Shown here: positions 17,515-26,008 of the stretch, in pieces
How positions within the stretch are numbered: the first letter of the stretch is position 1
Layout: each line of letters starts with the position of its first letter
Assembly (NCBI GenBank): GCA_038146865.1
Contig: JAYQSL010000007.1
Span: 806,001-870,000 of the forward strand
DNA length: 64,000 bases
Direction of reading: 5' to 3'
From: GCA-2709075 sp038146865
GTDB taxonomy: Bacteria > Pseudomonadota > Alphaproteobacteria > MPNO01 > UBA2964
Notes under the pieces: model-generated
What the model saw: only the letters and a program-made list of their open reading frames with translations
What the model was told of the DNA's origin: nothing
The model's database searches: none
Program-made: the position numbers and the translations under genes

Positions 17515-18999
17515 TTATAGTTTGATGCAGATGTTCGTAAGCTCGGTATAAAATTCGAGAGAGTAGTCACCGCCTTCACGCCCGATACCAGATTGTTTGC
17601 TTCCACCAAACGGCGTTCGAAGGTCTCGAAGAAACCAGCTGTTTACCCAGGTAATGCCAGATTCAATTTGTGGAGCAACGCGATGAGCTCTGGTAAGATT
17701 TTCTGTCCAAATCGAGCAAGCGAGCCCGTAAGGGGTGTCGTTTGCCAGCGCAATAACCTCCTCCTCGCTGTCGAACGGGCGGATATGGCAGCATGGCCCA
17801 AAAATTTCTTCCTTGATTACCGGATGGTCGTCAGGCAAACCTGTCCATATGGTAGGTTCAACCCAGGCGCCCTTCGCAAGTGAGGAATCTAGGTTGGGCA
17901 CCCCGCCACCTGTAACAACCGTTGCCCCACTTTCTGCAGCAAGTTTGTAATAATTAAGAACTTTATCCCTGTGTTCTTGGCTTATTAGGGGGCCGAGAGT
18001 TGTGGTTTTCTCATCTGGGCGACCACAAATCTGTTTTTCAGCAGCAGCTTTTAAACGGACAACGAATTCATCAAATATTGGTCGCTCAACAAATACTTTT
18101 TCAGTTCCGAGGCAGACTTGGCCGCAATTTGCGAATACCGATCGGTTGGTTCCCTCGATCGCTTTATCTAGATCGCAATCTGCAAAAACGATTGCAGGGT
18201 TTTTCCCCCCGAGTTCAAATGAGACATCGCGAATTCCTACAGCGGCTTTTTTCATGATAGCCTCACCTGTTACAGTTTCGCCAGTAAAGGTAATGGCATC
18301 AACATCTGGATGCTGTGTTAGGAATTCACCGGCTGAATTTGGGCCAAACCCGTGGATTACATTATAGACTCCAGGAGGTACACCAACTGAATTCATAACT
18401 TCACCAAGCATTGCGGTTGTAGATGGTGTTTCTTCAGAGGGTTTTACGACAACTGTGTTACCGCAAGCCAGAGCAGGTCCCACTTTCCAAGTCATAAGCA
18501 GGAGTGGCAGGTTCCAGGGGCTGATGACCCCGATTACACCCTTAGGGCGACTAACTGTATAATTCAGCGCTCCGGTACCGTCAGGTGTTGGCATTCGGAA
18601 TGCAGCGTCATGATGATTTCGCATGATATCTGCAAAGATCTGAAAATTAGCCGCGCCGCGCGGTATGTCTAGGTGAGAAGCCAAGCTTATTGGTTTACCT
18701 GTATCAGCGACCTCGGCCTCTAGAAAATCATCAAAACGAGCCTGAATGCCCTCCACTATTCCAGAAACAATCTCTAATCTTTTCGCGAGGGGCATCTGTC
18801 CCCAGGGGCCCGTCAATGCAGCCTTGGCTGCTTTGACTGCTGCGTCTACATCTTCCAAAGAGGCCTCGTGAACTACGGAGATTAGTGAGCCATCGACTGG
18901 GCTGATATTTTGAAATGTTTTCCCAGAGGTTCCTTTGGTATAATTACCGTTTATAAAATTTTGGGCTCGGATTTCTTCCATTAGCTGATCTAGAGGCAC
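17515..18999 (-). CDS. Aldehyde dehydrogenase, 2-hydroxymuconic-semialdehyde dehydrogenase-like
   Basis: A 494-residue NAD(P)-dependent aldehyde dehydrogenase. It has ISPWNLPLLLMTWK, VVKPSEETP, the FTGETVTG nucleotide turn, Glu262 in FELGGKNP and the catalytic Cys296 in NCGQVCLGTEKVF. The C-terminal NSWFLRDLRTPFGGSKQSGIGREGG is characteristic of the 2-hydroxymuconic and 2-aminomuconic semialdehyde dehydrogenase branch (XylG/DmpC/AmnC), which oxidises ring-cleavage products. The start is GTG at 18999, preceded by GGGAGAG. This fits with the LigB dioxygenase and ACMSD-like protein elsewhere in the window, although they are not in the same operon. It is divergent from msrA. Confidence 0.87.
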   Translation of the reverse strand: MPLDQLMEEIRAQNFINGNYTKGTSGKTFQNISPVDGSLISVVHEASLEDVDAAVKAAKAALTGPWGQMPLAKRLEIVSGIVEGIQARFDDFLEAEVADTGKPISLASHLDIPRGAANFQIFADIMRNHHDAAFRMPTPDGTGALNYTVSRPKGVIGVISPWNLPLLLMTWKVGPALACGNTVVVKPSEETPSTTAMLGEVMNSVGVPPGVYNVIHGFGPNSAGEFLTQHPDVDAITFTGETVTGEAIMKKAAVGIRDVSFELGGKNPAIVFADCDLDKAIEGTNRSVFANCGQVCLGTEKVFVERPIFDEFVVRLKAAAEKQICGRPDEKTTTLGPLISQEHRDKVLNYYKLAAESGATVVTGGGVPNLDSSLAKGAWVEPTIWTGLPDDHPVIKEEIFGPCCHIRPFDSEEEVIALANDTPYGLACSIWTENLTRAHRVAPQIESGITWVNSWFLRDLRTPFGGSKQSGIGREGGDYSLEFYTELTNICIKL

Positions 19000-19129
19000 G
19001 GATCTCTCCCTAATTTTTGAGTTGCGCTAACGTGAATAGGGTTCTTGTTTTAGTCAAGTCAAGAAACCTAAGATTGAATAATACACCTCAAGACCTTATC
19101 TTTAGGTTATAGTAAGAAAGGTTTATTTT

Positions 19130-19786
19130 ATGTGGTTTAATTCAACCTCTAAAACCCAGATGCCAAGCGCGGATGATGCGTTGCCGGGTCGGGATCAAAA
19201 AATGCAGATTTCTGGTAAGCATTTTGTAACCGGACGGCCCATCACGCTGCCTAACCCTAAGGGAACAGAGACTGCGCTTTTTGGATTAGGGTGTTTTTGG
19301 GGAGCTGAAAGGCTATTTTGGGAGTTAGAAGGGGTTTTTGCTACTGCCGTCGGGTATTCAGCCGGTTATACAAAAAACCCTACCTATGAGGAGGTCTGTT
19401 CTGGAAAAACCGGTCATAATGAAGTTGTCTTGGTTATTTTTGATCCGGCTGTTTTAGAATATCAAACGTTGCTTGCTAAGTTTTTTGAGGGTCATGACCC
19501 TACGCAAGGTATGAGACAGGGCAACGATGTGGGCACTCAATACCGGTCAGGTGTCTATACCTACAACCAGGCCCAAAAGGTTTCAGCAGTTAAGACCAAG
19601 GATGCTTACGAGAATGTCCTCAAGGGACGTCGATATAGTGAAATAACCACCGAAATTATTGATGCTCCGGAGTTTTATTACGCAGAGGAGTATCATCAGC
19701 AGTATCTGGCAAAAAATCCCGGTGGATACTGCGGGTTGGGCGGAACGGGTGTGTCGTGTCCGACTGATCAAACTGGCGAGGTCTGA
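19130..19786 (+). CDS. msrA: Peptide methionine sulfoxide reductase A
   Basis: A 218-residue MsrA, which reduces the S-epimer of methionine sulfoxide in proteins. The catalytic motif GCFWGAE has Cys55, and the family blocks AVGYSAGYTKNPTYEEVCSG, TGHNEVV and QYRSGVY follow. Likely resolving cysteines are in the tail (GGYCGLGGTGVSC). The N-terminal extension of about 45 residues before the domain is usual for this subgroup and shows no signal peptide. The gene is convergent with the TauE gene, and the two stop codons are directly adjacent with no space for a terminator. Confidence 0.95.
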   Translation: MWFNSTSKTQMPSADDALPGRDQKMQISGKHFVTGRPITLPNPKGTETALFGLGCFWGAERLFWELEGVFATAVGYSAGYTKNPTYEEVCSGKTGHNEVVLVIFDPAVLEYQTLLAKFFEGHDPTQGMRQGNDVGTQYRSGVYTYNQAQKVSAVKTKDAYENVLKGRRYSEITTEIIDAPEFYYAEEYHQQYLAKNPGGYCGLGGTGVSCPTDQTGEV

Positions 19787-20539
19787 CTAAATTTCCAGAA
19801 CCTGCCAGATCAGCTTGATTTCCATAACCACGATAAAAAGGATTACAAGCTTGTTAAAAAGGGCGGCACTCATATATCGGGTGGTCCACATGCCGATCTG
19901 AGTAAAAATAATTGTGGGTATTATCGCCACAGCTCCTTGCACGAGCCTTTCAAAATCTAACAAGCCTAGGCCAGCGACTGCTGCCAGGTGGGTGGTAGCA
20001 ATCACCAGAAATAAGATTGACACTCCAAATACATAAAGCTCTTTCTCCAATCTGTATGAATGGATCCAGGTCGCAACTACCGGGCCGGCGATGCCTGTAG
20101 CGCCTTGTGATATTCCGGCTATTGCGGCCAGAAATGGGGATGCTCTTCGCGCTGCTTCACCTTTTAGACGGAAATCTGGGTTGAAAATCATATTGAGCAG
20201 GTAGGCTCCAATCCAAACAATTAGAAGCCAAAGCAGTGCTATATCGGTGAGTTCTCGTAAGACGAATGTTCCGATTATTGTCCCGAGACATGCGGCAATA
20301 AGAGCGACTTTTAAGTATGGAATGTCTGCTTTCATTTTTCGATAACGCCAGCAGATCCAGACATTGCTAAAAAAAGTGGGCAATGTGATTACGACTACCG
20401 CGTGTTGGGCTCCAAGAAATGCCGCAAGGGTTGGGATAGCAATGATAGGAAGGCCTAACCCAATGGCTCCTTTCAAATAAGACCCAACAGCTATTGCCGC
20501 TAAAACTATAGCAAGTGACTCAAAACTTAGCGCACCCAA
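19787..20539 (-). CDS. TauE/SafE family sulfite/organosulfonate exporter-like membrane protein
   Basis: A 250-residue inner-membrane protein with about eight hydrophobic segments in two related halves, as in the TauE/SafE (TSUP, DUF81) family. The N-terminal half contains GAIGLGLPIIAIPTLAAFLG and the second half GATGIAGPVVATWIHSY, the paired glycine-rich loops of the family. Members export sulfite, sulfoacetate or other small acids. It lies downstream of the TctC gene on the same strand but a strong terminator separates them (20653-20682), so it is probably transcribed separately. Substrate unknown. Confidence 0.88.
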   Translation of the reverse strand: MGALSFESLAIVLAAIAVGSYLKGAIGLGLPIIAIPTLAAFLGAQHAVVVITLPTFFSNVWICWRYRKMKADIPYLKVALIAACLGTIIGTFVLRELTDIALLWLLIVWIGAYLLNMIFNPDFRLKGEAARRASPFLAAIAGISQGATGIAGPVVATWIHSYRLEKELYVFGVSILFLVIATTHLAAVAGLGLLDFERLVQGAVAIIPTIIFTQIGMWTTRYMSAALFNKLVILFIVVMEIKLIWQVLEI

Positions 20540-20652
20540 GAGAAACTCCTATTTAATAATTACAACGTGATTAGCTGGGTGTCGGAGTAACTGCAACCCG
20601 CATCAGATTATATTTAGCCTTTGAGGGTTGCTTTGTTCTATATGAAAAGAAA

Positions 20653-20682
20653 AAGGCCGGCTCAATGAAAGAACCGGCCTTA
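20653..20682 (-). terminator. Rho-independent terminator after the TctC gene
   Basis: Read on the minus strand, an 11-position stem with one mismatch (core AAGGCCGG paired with CCGGCCTT) closes a 7-base loop and is followed by a T-rich run (TTTTTCTTTTC). It lies just beyond the stop codon of the TctC gene at 20706 and before the TauE gene, so it ends the TctC transcript. Confidence 0.88.
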
Positions 20683-20705
20683 TCCCAACTTTTATAGTGT
20701 TTTTT

Positions 20706-21758
20706 TTAGTTAGTTTTTTTGCCAAAAATCATTTCAGATGCAGCCGCTGCAACTTTTTTATCAACGTTGTTTATTGCGTTGTTGATAAACTTCTGTACGT
20801 CCGCGCCTTTGGTGGCAATCACGCGCAGCTTCCGCTTTTTTGCCTCCGCTTTGTATTTGTCGTCGGCCACCATCTTATCGAAGGCAGCTCGGAGACTCGG
20901 AACAATATCCTTCGGAGCTCCAGGAGGCAGTGCCAAGCCCCGGCCGATGATACCCAGAGTTGCCATAAAAGAGACTATCGGTTGGTATTTGTCTTCGACA
21001 ACATCTTTTAGCATCGGAACATTTTTATCAAGATCAGGGTCTTTCCAGACACCCGTTTGAAGAATGGCTCTGGCGAAAGGTTTATCACCTTTGAACCAAT
21101 GGGGTACTTTTGAAGACCAAGCCAACCAATTGAAGCCTGTGCCTTGGTGCTCGCCTTGTTCCATAGACATGATCGTTTTGCTGGATCCTTTATAGCCTGA
21201 AATTAGTTTAATTTTGAGGCCTAGCATTTCTTTCATCATTTTTGGGATTAGGAATGAGGTGGAACCGGGTCCTGTGTTACCGGTTATTACCTCAATTCTT
21301 TTCATATCATCCCATTTTCTTACACCGCTATCAGAGCGCAAAACGAAAATGGTATTCGTCTGATTGGTTGAACCCAGTGAAGTAAATTTTCTCATGTCGT
21401 ATTTAGTTCTCTTGGGACGGAGTAACTGTGATACGACCGATGCGTCGGGGGGGACAATCCAATTGAGCCCATTGGGCGGCATTACATTGGCGGCATAATT
21501 AGTGGCTTTGATCCCACCGGCGCCTGACATGGATTGGACAACGATATTTGGCTTGCCTTTTATAAATCGCTGCATGTGTTTGGCCATTAACCTAGCGTAT
21601 TTCCCGTAGGTACCACCAAATCCATACCCGATCACAATCGTAACTGTACGCCCTTTGTAATTGACGGATTGAGCCTTTGCAAAACTTGACATGCCGGCTA
21701 GTGCCAATGCCGCGGCCCCTATACCAGCATATTTGATTATTCGATTCATGGATTTCAT
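20706..21758 (-). CDS. Tripartite tricarboxylate transporter substrate-binding protein (TctC/Bug family)
   Basis: A 350-residue periplasmic solute-binding protein of the TctC/Bug family, slightly longer than the usual 320 or so. A signal peptide is visible: basic start (MKSMNRIIKYAG), hydrophobic core (AALALAGMS) and a likely cleavage after SFAKAQS. The mature part has VTIVIGYGFGGTYGKYARLMAKH, the family's substrate loop, and the later LALPPGAPKDIVPSLRAAFDKM. No tctA or tctB membrane genes are in the window, as is common for the many orphan Bug proteins. Ligand unknown, probably a small carboxylate. A good terminator follows. Confidence 0.92.
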   Translation of the reverse strand: MKSMNRIIKYAGIGAAALALAGMSSFAKAQSVNYKGRTVTIVIGYGFGGTYGKYARLMAKHMQRFIKGKPNIVVQSMSGAGGIKATNYAANVMPPNGLNWIVPPDASVVSQLLRPKRTKYDMRKFTSLGSTNQTNTIFVLRSDSGVRKWDDMKRIEVITGNTGPGSTSFLIPKMMKEMLGLKIKLISGYKGSSKTIMSMEQGEHQGTGFNWLAWSSKVPHWFKGDKPFARAILQTGVWKDPDLDKNVPMLKDVVEDKYQPIVSFMATLGIIGRGLALPPGAPKDIVPSLRAAFDKMVADDKYKAEAKKRKLRVIATKGADVQKFINNAINNVDKKVAAAASEMIFGKKTN

Positions 21759-21985
21759 TCCTTTTTATTCGATTTGAATCAAAGCTGTCGCATTCGGGTC
21801 ATCCAAATGCTCAGCGTGGAAACTACTTAATAAGGTTAAATGCTTCAAGCACAAAACAAACTGCTTGGATTGGGGAGGTAATTTGCAAGACTGGGTATCC
21901 AGCCTTTGGAAATCAAATGGAGTTTCGATCTTTGAAGAAGTGGGTTTAGTATCGAAGAATTCTGAAACTGATTAATGGGTGCGTC

Positions 21986-23065
21986 ATGACACTAATCCTC
22001 TCAAACGAAGATATAGAAAAAATTCTAAAAATGGATGACCTTGTTCCAGCGTTAGAGGATGCCTATCTCGAGTTGGTTGAGGGTAGGGGAGGAAATCGGC
22101 TGCGCTCTGACATTGTAACGCCGACCACTCAGAGAGAGGATGGTCTCTACGCTTTGAAATCCATGGATGGGGTCATTCCAAAGTTTGGGATTGGGGCCGT
22201 AAGACTGAATTCAGATATTTTAACCTTTCCCCAGACAGGCAACGAGATGAGGCGTGTCAAGATGCCGGCTGCTCCGGGAAATCGTTATGTAGGCCTGGTG
22301 CTGCTATTTAGCACCCATACCGGTGAGCCATTGGTGATTTGTCCTGACGGTGTCATGCAAAGGGCAAGGGTGGGTGCAACAAATGCGATTGCTTCCAAAT
22401 ATATGGCGAAAGAACAGGTTGAAGTGCTGGCTGTGCTGGGCTCGGGCTGGCAAGCCGGCGCCGCGGTGTCTGGTCATGCTTTCGTTCATGAACTCAAAGA
22501 AGTAAGAGTTTATAGTCCTAATAAAGAAAACCGGGAGGCGTTTGTCAGAGATTTATCCGAGCAAACCGATCTAATTGTCAGAGCATGTGAGAGTGGAGAA
22601 GAAGCATGTCGAGGTGCAGATACGGTTGCCTGTGCTACCAACGCAGTAAACTCAGTTTTTTTTAAAGAATGGATTGAGCCTGGAATGCACATTGGAACCA
22701 TTCGCCCGGGAGCAACGGAGGTTGATAGGAGCGCTTGGGACAATATTGATGTTTTTGCTCTTCTGGATCACGATGACAATTGCAACCTGATTTACACGCA
22801 TGGAGTTCAGGTTGGAGAAGATAAAGTCGGATCCTACCATGTCGAACATGATGATTGGCACGCGAATTTGCCCTCCTTGCCCCAAATTATTGGGAGAAAA
22901 AGAAAAGGTCGGACCGAAGAAAGTCAGGTCACTTGTTTTTTTAATAACTTAGGAATGGGTTATCAGTTCGCGGCTGCAGGTTATGTAGTCCATAAGCGTG
23001 CAGTGGAATTAGGTTTGGGTCATAAGCTGCCAACCGATTGGTTTACTGAAACAGTTCATCCTTAA
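21986..23065 (+). CDS. Ornithine cyclodeaminase / mu-crystallin family protein (copy 2)
   Basis: A 359-residue paralogue of the protein at 21-1076. It has the same architecture: N-terminal MTLILSNEDIEKILKMDDLVPALEDAY, the helix RARVGATNAIASKYM, the nucleotide loop VLGSGWQAG at residues 150-158, VRVYSPNKENR and the C-terminal NNLGMGYQFAAAGY. Both copies end with a PTDWL or PTDWF segment, so they are closer to each other than to classical ornithine cyclodeaminase. It ends 3 bases from the stop of the convergent LigB gene. The divergent TctC gene upstream leaves about 230 bases for promoters. Substrate unknown. Confidence 0.87.
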   Translation: MTLILSNEDIEKILKMDDLVPALEDAYLELVEGRGGNRLRSDIVTPTTQREDGLYALKSMDGVIPKFGIGAVRLNSDILTFPQTGNEMRRVKMPAAPGNRYVGLVLLFSTHTGEPLVICPDGVMQRARVGATNAIASKYMAKEQVEVLAVLGSGWQAGAAVSGHAFVHELKEVRVYSPNKENREAFVRDLSEQTDLIVRACESGEEACRGADTVACATNAVNSVFFKEWIEPGMHIGTIRPGATEVDRSAWDNIDVFALLDHDDNCNLIYTHGVQVGEDKVGSYHVEHDDWHANLPSLPQIIGRKRKGRTEESQVTCFFNNLGMGYQFAAAGYVVHKRAVELGLGHKLPTDWFTETVHP

Positions 23066-23068
23066 CTC

Positions 23069-24058
23069 TTACCGCCATACGGCAAAAGCCATACCGCAAC
23101 CAGTGCCCGCCTCAGTCCGATAACATGGTTCGTAGACGCTCCAGTCGTATGCGAGGTGCTCCACGGTTCCGGCTACAGTAATCCAATTTCGAATTTCGGA
23201 GTTACCGGACTTGAGTTTATTCCGAGGAATGCTGGTCCAAAATTCTGGTTGATTTCCCTTGCAAGCTTCGATGATTTGCCGATCCAGGCACTCATCAATT
23301 GTAAAATGGCTCAATCCTCCTGAGGCGATGATACCGACGCGGTCAATATTATCGATTTTTCTGATCGCAGCCGATATTGAGCGACCCAATTCATAACAAC
23401 GTTGAGGGCCAGGTTGATTGGGTGGGTAATAGGTATTGATGATAACGGGGACAACCGGGACATCTAAATCTTTGATTAATCTTTGATGAACAAATCCAAA
23501 TGCGTGTCCCTCCCCAATCTCTTGGTCCATGCTGCAGCTATAGCTGATATCGAAATTGGCATTAATCAGTTCTGTGGTTAAACGTTTGGCAAGGTCCGAG
23601 TGAACGGGATAGTCGTAGGGTTGTTTTAATTCATGAAATTGTTGGCGAGCCTTTCGCCAATAGTCAGGCGCTTCTGGGCCTAGCCTTAATGGCACGTTAT
23701 GCAAAAATTCTCCACCATAAATTAAAATGGAAGGCATGTTGTCGGAGAGATATTGTTCTTTTTGGTCGTCTCCGATGATGATCAAAGCATCAAGCGAAGC
23801 AGCCTTTATATTTTTTCTCATTTTTTCAATGGCTTTTTTACAATTCTTAATCCTTTTTGAGATTATTTCGGGGGCAATTTCGTTGGAAAAGGATCTGTTG
23901 GTTTTGTTGATTAGATCGTCAAACGTGCAACGGTTACCATTGATGTCTAGCTGCCAATCCCTTTCTCTGTCCCTGCAACCATGAAGTAGGTAGTCCTCTA
24001 TTGTGCTGCCGAGGGCGGGGCTGTGAGACGTTCCCGCTGCGAAAACAATTTTGGCCAT
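23069..24058 (-). CDS. LigB-type class III extradiol ring-cleavage dioxygenase family protein
   Basis: A 329-residue protein of the class III (LigB/MhpB) extradiol dioxygenase family, which opens catechol-type rings with Fe(II). The start AKIVFAAGTSHSP places the first metal histidine at His12, and a second candidate is in GGEFLHNVPL. DALIIIGDDQKEQ and GIIASGGLSHFTID (His in GGLSH) are the other family blocks. The SMDQEIGEGHAFGF segment fits the substrate-side loop. Start ATG is preceded by CAGGTAATAT inside the end of ygfZ, 3 bases after that stop, so it is translationally linked to ygfZ. Substrate unknown; a protocatechuate- or gallate-like ring is plausible. Confidence 0.87.
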   Translation of the reverse strand: MAKIVFAAGTSHSPALGSTIEDYLLHGCRDRERDWQLDINGNRCTFDDLINKTNRSFSNEIAPEIISKRIKNCKKAIEKMRKNIKAASLDALIIIGDDQKEQYLSDNMPSILIYGGEFLHNVPLRLGPEAPDYWRKARQQFHELKQPYDYPVHSDLAKRLTTELINANFDISYSCSMDQEIGEGHAFGFVHQRLIKDLDVPVVPVIINTYYPPNQPGPQRCYELGRSISAAIRKIDNIDRVGIIASGGLSHFTIDECLDRQIIEACKGNQPEFWTSIPRNKLKSGNSEIRNWITVAGTVEHLAYDWSVYEPCYRTEAGTGCGMAFAVWR

Positions 24059-24061
24059 ATA

Positions 24062-24925
24062 TTACCTGAGCCAAAAAGGAGGCGTGGCTGGTATTTTTAA
24101 CCCGCCACGGTCAATAGAAAAGCCGCCACTGTGGGATTTAAAGTCGGAAATGTTAACAAGGGCTATCGCATAATTTTCCGAAACAGAGATAATCTTCCCT
24201 ACATCGCGATCTTTAACCTTAATCGCTTCCCCAATTTCAAATTCGTGTTGATCGGTTGTATCGATGATCGCGGGTATTTTTTTAACGAGGTTCCTCGTCT
24301 TCATTCGTGTGGTGACCTCTTGCCCCACGTAGCAGCCCTTAGAAAAACTGACACCGTTTATGAAATCGAGCCCCAGTTCGAGTGGGTATTGGGTCTCTGG
24401 AGCAATATCTCCCCCGAAATCAACAATTCCAAGGCCCAGGCATAGGTCATAATACCTCTCAGGCGCAATTTCAGTTCCGCCTAGATCAATTAGTGTTTTT
24501 TTGACAGATAGTTCTTCCGCTTTTGGATGGATTAGTCTTTGCCCCAGCGAGGGGTGTCGTGGGTCTGTGAATAATGGAGTGCTTTCAAAGTCTATTTCGC
24601 AATCAGAATCTAATTGTAAAATGCAGCACACTGACATGTGGTTCATTGGTGTGATTGCAACATCCGATCGAAGTTTATATCTGGATAGGCGCTGAACTAG
24701 TTCTTCTTGCCTAATGAGATGGCAGTCGAGCAGAACTCTATTGTGGTCCATTATCAGCGTGAAATCACAGATGATCTTTCCCTGAGGGGAGAGGATGGCC
24801 GAATAGCAGGGCTCCCCTGCCCGAAGAACGTCTATATCATTAGTGACGATTCCTTGAAGAAAGGAGAATGTGTCGTCGCCAGAAAGCGATATCAGGCTTC
24901 TATCTTTCAGGTGAACAAAACGCAT
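24062..24925 (-). CDS. ygfZ: YgfZ / CAF17-like folate-binding protein for Fe-S cluster assembly
   Basis: A 287-residue YgfZ-type protein related to the glycine cleavage T protein, which uses tetrahydrofolate to help maturation or repair of some Fe-S enzymes. The diagnostic motif KGCYVGQEV is present with its cysteine, and the N-terminal ISLSGDDTFSFLQGIVTNDI is typical. Length is at the short end of normal. It is divergent from the glycosyltransferase gene at 25046 and upstream of the LigB gene in the same transcript, an unusual partner for ygfZ. Confidence 0.92.
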   Translation of the reverse strand: MRFVHLKDRSLISLSGDDTFSFLQGIVTNDIDVLRAGEPCYSAILSPQGKIICDFTLIMDHNRVLLDCHLIRQEELVQRLSRYKLRSDVAITPMNHMSVCCILQLDSDCEIDFESTPLFTDPRHPSLGQRLIHPKAEELSVKKTLIDLGGTEIAPERYYDLCLGLGIVDFGGDIAPETQYPLELGLDFINGVSFSKGCYVGQEVTTRMKTRNLVKKIPAIIDTTDQHEFEIGEAIKVKDRDVGKIISVSENYAIALVNISDFKSHSGGFSIDRGGLKIPATPPFWLR

Positions 24926-25045
24926 AGGTGTTATAATTCATTAGTTTTGAATTTAAAAAAAGGTATTTTTGATATTGTTTAGACGAGAGGGTTGATGAAA
25001 AACCGCCCCAGTTTGTTCAAATAATAAGCAAAAAATACAGTTATA

Positions 25046-26008
25046 ATGAGAGTTTTATTTATCACATCAACGCGGATCGGTGATGCAGTATTATCGACAG
25101 GCCTGTTAGATTATTTATGTAAGACATACCAGGGGATTGAGGTGACCGTGGCTTCCGGGGTCCTCTCTGCTCCCCTTTTTCGACAATTTCCTGGGGTGCG
25201 CCGGGTCATAGAAATAAAAAAAGGTTCTTTTAATTCTCATTGGATCAAGCTCTGGTCAAACACAATAGGAACAGCATGGGATTTGGTCGTTGATCTTCGG
25301 GGGTCGGCGCTGTCCTATATTCTTATCACTAAACGAAGAAAAATAATCGGCCGGCCGAGTTCTGGCGAGCACCGGGTCGAAACCCTCGGGAGATTATTCG
25401 AACTGTCCCCGCCGCCCTCTCCCAGATTGGAAATTGAAAATTACAAGAGGGACCGGGATTTGGAAGGAATTGCATCCCATGGCATCATCGGTCTAGGTGT
25501 TACAGCAAATTGGTTGCCAAAGATTTGGCCTGGTGCCCGATTTGTAGAGCTTGCAGATGCACTAACTAAAAAGAATGGAACTTTTGAAAATGCAAAAGTT
25601 GCTATCTTTGGAGGACCCGGGGAAGAAGCGTTGGCCAAGCCAATTCTTGATGCTCTTGGTGACCAAGCGGTGGATTTTGTGGGCAATTTAACCATTACTG
25701 AGACCGCAGCTTTTCTAAAAAAATGCAAGGTTTTCGTCGGAAATGACTCAGGCCTCATGCATATGTCAGCCGCCCTCGGAGTTCCCACGGTCGGATTATT
25801 TGGACCGAGTATGCCCGAGCACTACGGTCCTTGGGGCCCCCACGCTCGCTCTGTTAGGAGTGACATCTCTTTTAAGGAACTTGTTCAAACGCCTCAATTT
25901 GACCATCGAAAAACTGAAAATTTAATGCAAGGGTTATCTTCTAAAAAGGTCTTGAAGGCATTAGAGAAATTGGTTTCAGAACTATCGGAAAAGGGTCATC
26001 AGTGGTGA
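25046..26008 (+). CDS. Glycosyltransferase family 9 (heptosyltransferase-like)
   Basis: A 320-residue GT9 enzyme with the two-Rossmann GT-B fold of LPS heptosyltransferases. The N-terminal RVLFITSTRIGDAVLSTGL and the C-terminal donor-binding block VFVGNDSGLMHMSAALGVPTVGLFGPS are diagnostic. It transfers a heptose or related sugar to lipid A core in the cytoplasm-facing leaflet. It overlaps the next glycosyltransferase by a few bases and opens a block of three transferases and an amidotransferase. Which core sugar it adds cannot be told. No strong ribosome site is seen before the ATG. Confidence 0.92.
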   Translation: MRVLFITSTRIGDAVLSTGLLDYLCKTYQGIEVTVASGVLSAPLFRQFPGVRRVIEIKKGSFNSHWIKLWSNTIGTAWDLVVDLRGSALSYILITKRRKIIGRPSSGEHRVETLGRLFELSPPPSPRLEIENYKRDRDLEGIASHGIIGLGVTANWLPKIWPGARFVELADALTKKNGTFENAKVAIFGGPGEEALAKPILDALGDQAVDFVGNLTITETAAFLKKCKVFVGNDSGLMHMSAALGVPTVGLFGPSMPEHYGPWGPHARSVRSDISFKELVQTPQFDHRKTENLMQGLSSKKVLKALEKLVSELSEKGHQW

